Below, in pieces: positions 1 to 5,114 of a stretch of 5,114 nucleotides of DNA. Under the pieces are notes generated by a model. That model saw only the letters and a list, made by a program, of their open reading frames with translations, did no database searches and had not been told where the DNA came from. This DNA comes from Chloroflexota bacterium (GTDB lineage Bacteria > Chloroflexota > Anaerolineae > Anaerolineales > UBA11858), in assembly GCA_003513015.1 (NCBI GenBank), contig DOTA01000359.1, forward strand, positions 3,090-8,203. Reading direction: 5' to 3'. The number at the start of each line of letters is the position of its first letter. The stretch's first letter is position 1. A program made the translations under genes and the position numbers.

Positions 1-1149
1 CAAAATGCGATGGCCCTGGTTGCACGTGTGCTTTTTGGCATTTTCAACTCCCCTCAAAACCGGGTGGTTTTTGGGTACGGGCAAACCTGGAGCGATAACC
101 TCATCGCCATCGTGATGAACGGCCTGATCGCGGCCTATGTTTTCAATGTGCTTCGCTCCAATTGGGAGGATAAAAACATCAGCGAGGCATTTTGGGAAAC
201 GCGGCGATTGTATCGCCTTGTGTGGCTGCTGTATGGATTGATCTTGACCGCCTCAGGAGTCCAGCAAATCCTTTTGTATTTCTTCGATGTGCTGGCCAAT
301 ACGATCACAACTTCAACCGCTATTTTGGCAAACGGCCTGACACTGACCCTTGTGGGTGTTCCCGTTTGGATATATAGCTGGCGAATCCTGCAAAAAGCCT
401 TCGAGCAGACAGATGAGCAGCAATCACTCTTACGACCGGTGGTTTTATACGTTGTGCGATTAATCACTCTGATGATGACCTTGTTTGTGTTGGGCGCGAT
501 CCTTTACGAAGGTTTCAATTTCGTTTTAGGTGATTCCAGAACATTCACGGTTTATTTGGATAATGTGCGCGATGCCATTTCCATTCTGATCCCCGCAGGG
601 TTGGTTTGGCTTTATTACAGTTCGGTTTTGCGGAAAGAAAACAAGGCTTTTCCCAATTTGCCTTACCGGGCCGAGATGCAGCGTTTATACGCCTATATAG
701 CCGCTTTCCTGGGTCTGGTTACAGTTTTTGTAGGCTTAAATAGATTGTTGTATGTGGCGGTTGATGCCCTGCCTTTTGATGATTTACGAGACAAACAATC
801 CGCTTATTTGGGAAAGCTCCTGCGAGAGGGATTATCGTTAGCCTTCGCGATGTTGATCATTGGCTTGCCATTGTGGCTCAAAAATTGGTTGGCTGTTCAA
901 AAACGAGCTACCAGCCAGAGCGCAGATGGCGAACAGGCACAGCGGTCACTCACCCGCAAAATTTACTTGTACCTGATCCTATTTATGGCAGTGATCGGGA
1001 TGATGGTCAGCGCGGGGATGTTGCTCTTCCAGTTGCTGCAAGCCGCCTTGGGCGCGCCTGAACAAAATTTTGCCCAAACCGTATCGGAATTGCTGAGTAC
1101 TCTAGTGTTGTTCGCATTTTTGTTGGGGTATCATGGCTGGGTTCTGCGA
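1..1149 (+). repeat. Tandem two-helix membrane units (protein-level repeat)
   Basis: One partial and four complete copies of a two-helix hairpin lie in tandem in the membrane protein, at about bases 1-159, 199-399, 430-636, 673-897 and 949-1149. The Leu/Ile-Tyr pairs that open the complete units are at residues 67, 146, 226 and 318, so the period is about 79-92 residues. The repeat is clear in the pattern of hydrophobic segments and in the Trp-x-x-x-Trp or Trp-Leu-Tyr-Tyr ends of the second helices, but not as DNA identity. This points to old internal duplication. The last unit is diverged: its second helix ends in GYHGWVLRG and lacks the Pro-x-Trp pattern. Confidence 0.6.
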
Positions 1150-1656
1150 GGCGACAACCGCCTGGCAGCCCAAACGATCGCAGCCCGCCATGCGGAATAC
1201 CCGGTTTTAGTGTTGGTTTCAGAGCTAGGCGCCTTTTCAGACGCCATGGTGGCGGCATTACAAAAAGAAACTCCCACATTACCGGTGGCGGTGCATGTTG
1301 TGGATCGGGGGGCACCAGACGAAACCTTGTCGAATGCCAGGGCGGTGATTTTGCCAGCCAGTATCGCGGCTTATCCCTTAGAGGCGATTCGCTTATGGGT
1401 GCAGAATTTCTCTGGGGTGCGGTTTATGATACCCACACCAGTTCGGGGGTGGGTGTGGGTTTCCGGGAACGGGAGCAACCTGAAAGGTCTGATCCAACAC
1501 ACGGCTGAAATGGTGAGGAAACTCGCAGAGGGAGATGAAATCTCAAAGACGCGTTCATCCCCCTGGATTATCGTCGGGTACATCGCGGGCGGTTTATTGG
1601 GTTTTATCATGCTGATGAGTTTATTCAGCATGATGATGGGGTTCTTGGGCTACTAA
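1..1656 (+). CDS. DUF5671-like repeat membrane protein, 5' partial
   Basis: Probable integral inner-membrane protein of unknown function. The frame is open from base 1; the first ATG is at base 10, and residues here are counted from it (548 to the stop). That ATG is unlikely to be the start, because residues 1-50 look like the second half of a two-helix unit whose first helix lies upstream of the window. Four complete units follow, at about residues 64-130, 141-209, 222-296 and 314-380. Each has a first helix opening with a basic-Leu/Ile-Tyr pattern (RRLYR, RLYAY, KIYLY), an outside loop, and a second helix ending in patterns such as GVPVWIYSW or GLPLWLKNW followed by Lys/Arg. A soluble region (about 396-510) and a Met-rich final helix (about 519-545) complete the protein. 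Basic residues after each second helix put the soluble domain in the cytoplasm by the positive-inside rule. The DUF5671 assignment is from memory of the family pattern; no catalytic motif is visible. The gene ends 16 bp from the convergent kinase gene. Confidence 0.8.
   Translation, partial: QNAMALVARVLFGIFNSPQNRVVFGYGQTWSDNLIAIVMNGLIAAYVFNVLRSNWEDKNISEAFWETRRLYRLVWLLYGLILTASGVQQILLYFFDVLANTITTSTAILANGLTLTLVGVPVWIYSWRILQKAFEQTDEQQSLLRPVVLYVVRLITLMMTLFVLGAILYEGFNFVLGDSRTFTVYLDNVRDAISILIPAGLVWLYYSSVLRKENKAFPNLPYRAEMQRLYAYIAAFLGLVTVFVGLNRLLYVAVDALPFDDLRDKQSAYLGKLLREGLSLAFAMLIIGLPLWLKNWLAVQKRATSQSADGEQAQRSLTRKIYLYLILFMAVIGMMVSAGMLLFQLLQAALGAPEQNFAQTVSELLSTLVLFAFLLGYHGWVLRGDNRLAAQTIAARHAEYPVLVLVSELGAFSDAMVAALQKETPTLPVAVHVVDRGAPDETLSNARAVILPASIAAYPLEAIRLWVQNFSGVRFMIPTPVRGWVWVSGNGSNLKGLIQHTAEMVRKLAEGDEISKTRSSPWIIVGYIAGGLLGFIMLMSLFSMMMGFLGY
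1195..1539 (+). other. C-terminal soluble alpha/beta domain of the membrane protein
   Basis: Residues about 396-510 are not membrane-like. They alternate predicted strands and helices: a strand at YPVLVLVSE, a helix at DAMVAALQKE, a strand at PVAVHVVD, a strand at RAVILPASI, a helix at PLEAIRLWVQNF and a strand at VRFMIP, followed by a Trp-Val-Trp segment and a long helix (LIQHTAEMVRKLAEG). The order resembles a small Rossmann-like or flavodoxin-like fold. No Gly-rich nucleotide-binding loop or catalytic triad stands out, so I assign no activity. I recall similar C-terminal domains on other Chloroflexota DUF5671 proteins, but this is not verified. Confidence 0.45.
1431..1473 (+). other. Intragenic hairpin overlapping a putative G-quadruplex motif
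   Basis: Bases 1431-1439 (ACCCACACC) are a perfect 9-bp inverted repeat of 1452-1460 (GGTGTGGGT) with a 12-base loop. Overlapping this, five runs of three or more G occur on the coding strand at 1445-1449, 1451-1453, 1457-1459, 1465-1467 and 1471-1473, with gaps of 1, 3, 5 and 3 bases. That satisfies the usual G3+N1-7 quadruplex pattern. The G runs encode a Gly-Trp-Val-Trp-Val-Ser-Gly-Asn-Gly stretch, so codon content may explain them entirely. No function is shown. Confidence 0.3.
1564..1644 (+). other. Met-rich C-terminal transmembrane helix
   Basis: Residues about 519-545 form a long uncharged hydrophobic segment that ends three residues before the stop. Five of its last dozen or so residues are methionine (534, 536, 541, 542, 543). 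It follows the soluble domain directly, which therefore sits between two membrane anchors. With the domain in the cytoplasm, the few terminal residues would face outside. Confidence 0.7.
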
Positions 1657-1672
1657 CGGGTTGCGAACAAAT
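1657..1672. other. Convergent intergenic spacer, no clear terminator
   Basis: The 16 bases between the two stop codons (TAA at 1654-1656 on +, TGA at 1675-1673 on -) contain no GC-rich stem followed by a T run on either strand. Any termination signal must be Rho-dependent or lie inside the opposing gene. Confidence 0.7.
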
Positions 1673-4600
1673 TCAAGTCAGGAGTTCGATCAGGGTCTGG
1701 TTGAATTCTTGCACCGAGAAGGGTTTTTGCAGCCAGTGGACTTTGCCTTGTTGGAGAATATTTTGGTTGTTTTCATCAAGAGGGTGGCCGGTGATGAAAA
1801 GCATCTGAATTTGCGGCCAGCGAGAGTGAACGTGTTCGTAAAGTTCGAGGCCACCCATTTGGGGCATGACGATATCGCTGACGATCAGCACAATCGTATC
1901 GACATTTTTTTCTAGTATTTCTAATGCTTTCAGGCCATTTTCAGCAGTTTCCACGTGGTAATTGTGGAAGCTGAGCATGGTTTCGAGGGCTTTGCGCGTT
2001 GCCTGATCATCTTCGACCAGTAAAACGGTTTGTCCGCCGCCATCTAACTCGGTGGGGATTTTATTCGAAATAGTTTGGTCGGATGCGCTTGTGAAGGCTG
2101 GTAAATAGATGATGAATTGAGTGCCTTCTCCTACCTGGCTTTTGAGATCAATGTAACCGCCATGCTGTTTTACGATGCCATAAACTTGGGCCAACCCTAG
2201 GCCGGTTCCTTGCCCGATGGGTTTTGTGGTGAAGAAAGGCTCAAAAATGTGCGATTGGTCTTCTAGCGGAATGCCAACGCCGGTATCGGTTACAGCTATC
2301 ACAAGCCAATTTCCGGGGAACATATCAGGGATGGGAGGATTTTCGTTACTCCCGACACGCACATGCGAAAGTTCGAAGGATAGTTTTCCACCCTCCGGCA
2401 TGGCATCACGGGCATTGACTGCTAAATTCATAAAGACTTGTTGTAAACGGGTGGGGTCAGCCGAGAGTACGTATTGACCTTCTTCATGGCGCAGTTGCAC
2501 AGAAATTGTTTCGGGCAAGGTGCGGTTAAGCAGTTTTTCCATTTCTTTGATGAAAGGCAGCAAATCGAGCGTGCTTTGCTCCATGACCGAACGCCGGCTG
2601 AAATCCAAGATTTGCCGAATGAGGCTGGCTGCTCTTTGTACCTGTTGCTGAATGATGGTCAGGCGTTCCTGGCTCGAGGCAGAGATGTTCCGATCCATCA
2701 GCAGTAAATCAGCATAAACGATAATGGCAGCCATGATATTGTTGAAATCATGGGCGATACCAGCTGCCAATTGCCCAACAGTGGCCAGGCGCTCCTGCAT
2801 TTGAATACGATCTTGCGTTTCGCGCTCTTGGGTAACGTCGCGCAAAGTGATAACCCACTGAGGAATGTCTGTTCCGAGGGGCTGGGCCTGAATTTCGAAG
2901 ATTTTACGATTAAGACCCGCTAAAATCACCTCCGTAGGCTGAGGATTCTGATGGTGTTTTAGGATTTCTGAGATTGAATATGGCCCCAATTGTAAAATCG
3001 TCAGCCCCATACTTTCGGGTGCTAAATCAGAAAGGAAGGTGCGTGCCAGCGAATTTGAAACCAACAGATTTTTCTGATCATCGATCAGCAAAACGCCTAC
3101 GGGGAGCATCTCTATCAGGCCTTCCAGACGATACTGCTCACCCGCCAGCAAGCTGACGAGGCGATCTACATCCTGGTAGCGATGAGCGTTGCTGAGTGCC
3201 AGGCCAATTTGTTGACAGATTGCTGATAGCAAATTCAACTGGCTGTTGTCAAAAAATCCCGAACGCTGATCGTAAGCTGCGATCACCCCCAACAAAGTCT
3301 CCCCTTCCAGAATGGGCGCTGCCAGCATCGATTCAATATGCACCCCCTCGACGGGTATCCAACGTTCATCTGCCTGAACATTGGGGCTGTTTACCGGAAT
3401 TTTGTGTTGCCCCACCCATCCAATCAATCCGCTGTTAAGGTCAATGATTGTTTGTTCATGGCTAATCAATTCTTCCTTTTTAGCACCGCCTTTATTGTAA
3501 AAAGTGTGCAGATAAAATTGCTCTTTTTCGGGTGAGAACAACCAAGCAGCTCCAATGTTACTGTCTAAAGCGCGACAGGTTAAGTCAAGAGCGGCTTTCA
3601 GAATGACTTCAGGTTCCAGGCTGACGGCGATGGCGCGGCCAAGATCATACAGGAGAGAAATATGCCGCCTTTCCATGATGGTTTGCTGAAAGAGATGAGC
3701 ATTTTCAATGGCCAGGGCAGCCTGATCGGCCAATAAATTTAAAACCCGCAGTTGCGTCGGCAAGAAGGTTTGAAAATCGATATAAACCACATCCAGCACG
3801 CCAACTACGCGCTCGCCAATTTTTAGGGGCAAGCTAATTAGAGCGCCGCGAAAATCTTCCTGGTCCAAATCGTCAAACATCAGGTTGAGCAAAAATTCCG
3901 GGTCTACAGTAGCATTTCCGGATTCAGCAACTTGCGAAATCACACTTGCGTTGGAAATATCAAGAAGCGCTAATTTGCATTGAGCATCGGCCCAATATTC
4001 CGCGCCGAAGGTAAGTTTGCCAGCTTTGAATAAGAAGATATGGGTATGCCATACCTCGGGCATTAGCTGGTTCACCCCGGCGAGTACCGCACTGAGTACC
4101 GCCTCGGGTTCCAGGCTGGCTGTCAGGCTGAGGTTTACTTGCCGGAGCGTTTCAAGTTCTTGGGCGCGTTTTTCTTCGGTTTCGAATAAACGCGCATTCT
4201 CGATGGCCGTTGATGTATGGGTAGCAAATGCCTGAGCCAGGCCAATTTCATCTTCGCTGAAGCCAGTAGGAATTTTGCGTTCCAAGTTGATTAACCCCAC
4301 AACTTGATCGCGCACAAACAGTGGAATTCCCAACCATGAACGGATATGCGAGCTATAAGCCGTGTGTATCCAGCGATCGTCCTTCCACACATCCGGGATC
4401 ATTAACGGCTGTCCGGTTTGAACAACCTGATGGATTGTTTTTACACTCAAATCAAATTCGATTTTGGCGAGGTTGACTACTCCGATGGGATCTTCATAGC
4501 CATAACCCGCTTGTACATAGGCTCGATTGCCTTCAAGGAAGATAACACTGCCGCTATCATATTCAAGCACACTCAATAACTGCTTCAACACTTCTTGAAT

Positions 4601-5114
4601 AACTTGATCCAGCGATAGCGTTGAGTTAATCGCCTGAGCCGCCTTTTGCAAAGCTTCGGCCCGTTCGCGGGCAGCTCGCTCGGCATCGAATAGTTGGGCA
4701 TTTTCGATGGCTATGGCAGCCTGGTTAGCGAAGGCCATCACCGTATTGGAAATTTCATCGGAAAAAGCGTTAGCGGTACGACTATCGACCGTTAACAAAC
4801 CGATTAACTTACCGCGTGATTGCAACGGAGCGCAGACCCACGAACGAATTTCATCAAGACCCGGCAATGACACCCAATCTTCTTGGGTGCTGGTATCCGC
4901 TATGGTGATAATCTTTCCATCATGTTCGGCTAAACGCTTCAAGTTATGAGCACTTAAACTGCGAACCATTCGGTCAATTTGTTCTGCATTATCATAGCCG
5001 CGGCCAGCAGCAAAATAAAGTTGTTGTTCTCCTTCGAGCAATTGGATAGAAACGCCATCATATTGCATCACCTTCCCGAGCAAATCTAAGATTTTTTCAA
5101 GAACTTCGGGCAAG
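1673..5114 (-). CDS. Multi-GAF/PAS hybrid sensor histidine kinase with receiver domain, 5' partial
   Basis: Signal-transducing histidine kinase; 1146 residues are visible, counted from the codon at 5113. Order: GAF1 (about 1-141), GAF2 (165-310), GAF3 (332-475), GAF4 (498-645), PAS (662-762), HisKA (771-842), HATPase (885-1005), receiver (1028-1146). The H-box is AAGIAHDFNN with phosphoacceptor His788, a form like the HPK4 group of Grebe and Stock. The N-box is NLAVNARDAM (Asn896, Asn900), the G1 box is DTGVGIP (Asp943), the F-box is FEPFFTTK and the G2 box is GQGTGLGLA. The receiver has Glu1034/Asp1035/Asp1036, phosphoacceptor Asp1080 in SDIVMP, Thr1108 and Lys1130. All catalytic residues are intact. 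No transmembrane segment is visible, so the seen part is cytoplasmic; the missing N-terminus could hold more GAFs or a membrane anchor. The first visible codon is TTG inside a conserved GAF lead-in, so the start lies upstream. The ligands of the GAF domains and the downstream partner cannot be told from sequence. Confidence 0.95.
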   Translation of the reverse strand, partial: LPEVLEKILDLLGKVMQYDGVSIQLLEGEQQLYFAAGRGYDNAEQIDRMVRSLSAHNLKRLAEHDGKIITIADTSTQEDWVSLPGLDEIRSWVCAPLQSRGKLIGLLTVDSRTANAFSDEISNTVMAFANQAAIAIENAQLFDAERAARERAEALQKAAQAINSTLSLDQVIQEVLKQLLSVLEYDSGSVIFLEGNRAYVQAGYGYEDPIGVVNLAKIEFDLSVKTIHQVVQTGQPLMIPDVWKDDRWIHTAYSSHIRSWLGIPLFVRDQVVGLINLERKIPTGFSEDEIGLAQAFATHTSTAIENARLFETEEKRAQELETLRQVNLSLTASLEPEAVLSAVLAGVNQLMPEVWHTHIFLFKAGKLTFGAEYWADAQCKLALLDISNASVISQVAESGNATVDPEFLLNLMFDDLDQEDFRGALISLPLKIGERVVGVLDVVYIDFQTFLPTQLRVLNLLADQAALAIENAHLFQQTIMERRHISLLYDLGRAIAVSLEPEVILKAALDLTCRALDSNIGAAWLFSPEKEQFYLHTFYNKGGAKKEELISHEQTIIDLNSGLIGWVGQHKIPVNSPNVQADERWIPVEGVHIESMLAAPILEGETLLGVIAAYDQRSGFFDNSQLNLLSAICQQIGLALSNAHRYQDVDRLVSLLAGEQYRLEGLIEMLPVGVLLIDDQKNLLVSNSLARTFLSDLAPESMGLTILQLGPYSISEILKHHQNPQPTEVILAGLNRKIFEIQAQPLGTDIPQWVITLRDVTQERETQDRIQMQERLATVGQLAAGIAHDFNNIMAAIIVYADLLLMDRNISASSQERLTIIQQQVQRAASLIRQILDFSRRSVMEQSTLDLLPFIKEMEKLLNRTLPETISVQLRHEEGQYVLSADPTRLQQVFMNLAVNARDAMPEGGKLSFELSHVRVGSNENPPIPDMFPGNWLVIAVTDTGVGIPLEDQSHIFEPFFTTKPIGQGTGLGLAQVYGIVKQHGGYIDLKSQVGEGTQFIIYLPAFTSASDQTISNKIPTELDGGGQTVLLVEDDQATRKALETMLSFHNYHVETAENGLKALEILEKNVDTIVLIVSDIVMPQMGGLELYEHVHSRWPQIQMLFITGHPLDENNQNILQQGKVHWLQKPFSVQEFNQTLIELLT
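1676..2032 (-). other. C-terminal receiver (REC) domain
   Basis: Residues about 1028-1146 form a complete receiver: LLVEDD acidic pocket, phosphoacceptor Asp1080 (codon 1876-1874), Thr1108 in FITGHP and Lys1130 in QKPF. It sits at the very end of the protein with no DNA-binding or enzymatic output after it. Phosphate may therefore pass on to an Hpt protein encoded elsewhere, or the domain may tune the kinase itself. Confidence 0.92.
2099..2803 (-). other. Histidine kinase core (HisKA plus HATPase)
   Basis: The DHp helices span residues about 771-842 with His788 (codon 2752-2750). His-Asp-Phe-Asn-Asn also fits the H-D/E-x-x-N/T pattern that in HisKA proteins goes with phosphatase activity toward the partner receiver. 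The ATP-binding domain (about 885-1005) carries complete N, G1, F and G2 boxes, so the enzyme should be active. A stretch of about 15 residues rich in Pro and Asn (921-935) separates two strands of this domain, a modest insertion. Confidence 0.9.
2828..3130 (-). other. PAS domain of the kinase
   Basis: Residues about 662-762 show the usual PAS opening (IEMLPVGVLLIDD, then a Ser-Asn-Ser-Leu-Ala helix) and close with a PAC-like FEIQAQPLG and a WVITLRDVTQERE strand that leads into the helix feeding the DHp domain. It is the sensor next to the kinase core and probably relays GAF signals. No heme or flavin residue can be assigned by eye. Confidence 0.8.
3179..5114 (-). repeat. Tandem array of four GAF domains
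   Basis: Four GAF units follow one another with a regular period. The Ile-Glu-Asn-Ala end motif falls at residues 136, 304 and 469, and as Leu-Ser-Asn-Ala at 640, giving spacings of 168, 165 and 171. Each unit opens with a Ser-Leu-Glu/Asp then Pro-Glu-Val-like lead-in (residues 2, 168, 336 and 501). A helical linker rich in Glu, Arg, Gln and Ala follows units 1-3 and probably forms a continuous coiled coil through the dimer. Units 1, 2 and 4 keep an acidic-x-x-Trp element before the Pro-Leu or Ala-Pro strand (EDW, DDRW, DERW); unit 3 does not. GAF domains generally bind small molecules or mediate dimer signalling; I see no motif that names a ligand. Confidence 0.85.

Noticed and set aside
10..12. 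ATG as the start of the membrane protein
   Set aside because: The frame is open to base 1, no Shine-Dalgarno sequence is seen in the nine bases before it, and the start would cut a two-helix unit in half.
1007..1315. Open frames antisense to the two main genes, such as this one on the minus strand and 1661-1915 on the plus strand
   Set aside because: They lie opposite well-supported coding sequence, have low-complexity or Pro/Arg/Ser-rich translations with no domain, and lack convincing ribosome binding sites.
1670..1707. Inverted repeat AATTCAA / TTGAATT as a terminator
   Set aside because: Seven AT-rich pairs with a 24-base loop, no T run after it, and most of it lies inside the kinase coding region.
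4082..4102. 12-base tandem repeat (GAGTACCGC twice)
   Set aside because: Only about 1.75 copies, fully coding for Ala-Val-Leu-Ser-Ala-Val-Leu in a GAF helix; chance or local slippage explains it.
5111..5113. TTG as the start of the kinase
   Set aside because: It sits inside the lead-in that opens each GAF unit (Leu-Pro-Glu-Val-Leu, as in later units), so it is an internal leucine codon of a gene that continues past the window edge.
3179..5114. Bilin-binding (cyanobacteriochrome) or cyclic-nucleotide GAF domains
   Set aside because: The few cysteines (residues 94, 379, 513, 633) are not in a chromophore-binding context, and no NKFDE-type motif is complete; the Phe-Ser-Asp-Glu in GAF1 is only a partial resemblance.
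1..5114. tRNA, rRNA, CRISPR array, insertion sequence or prophage
   Set aside because: Almost the whole window is two coherent coding regions; no repeat-spacer pattern, terminal inverted repeats or transposase-like protein is present.

Overview
The window holds the 3' portions of two convergent protein-coding genes. Both run off the window at their 5' ends, so no true start codon, promoter or ribosome binding site is visible for either. Bases 1-1656 (+) encode a multi-pass membrane protein built from tandem two-helix units that look like DUF5671, followed by a soluble alpha/beta-looking domain and one last transmembrane helix. Bases 1673-5114 (-) encode a large hybrid sensor histidine kinase with at least four tandem GAF domains, one PAS domain, a histidine kinase core and a C-terminal receiver domain. 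Only 16 bp separate the two stop codons.

The likely source is a member of Chloroflexota, probably Anaerolineae or a relative. DUF5671-repeat membrane proteins and very long multi-GAF hybrid kinases are, to my knowledge, typical of that phylum. GC content looks close to one half. This is a judgement from protein style, not from a marker gene.

Layout: 1-1149 repeated membrane units; 1195-1539 soluble domain; 1564-1644 final membrane helix; 1657-1672 short spacer; then, reading leftward from 5114, GAF1 (to about 4691), GAF2 (4621-4184), GAF3 (4120-3689), GAF4 (3622-3179), PAS (3130-2828), HisKA (2803-2588), HATPase (2461-2099) and receiver (2032-1676). There is no gene-free stretch over 300 bases, and I see no RNA gene, mobile element or CRISPR array.

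The genes are on opposite strands and meet tail to tail, so they are not an operon and nothing in the sequence ties their functions together. The kinase should sense cytoplasmic signals through its GAF and PAS domains and pass phosphate to its own receiver; its final partner is not in view. I did not find an obvious new system. The points most worth a second look are the architecture of the membrane protein, with its unassigned soluble domain, and a G-rich stretch inside its gene that could form either a hairpin or a G-quadruplex.
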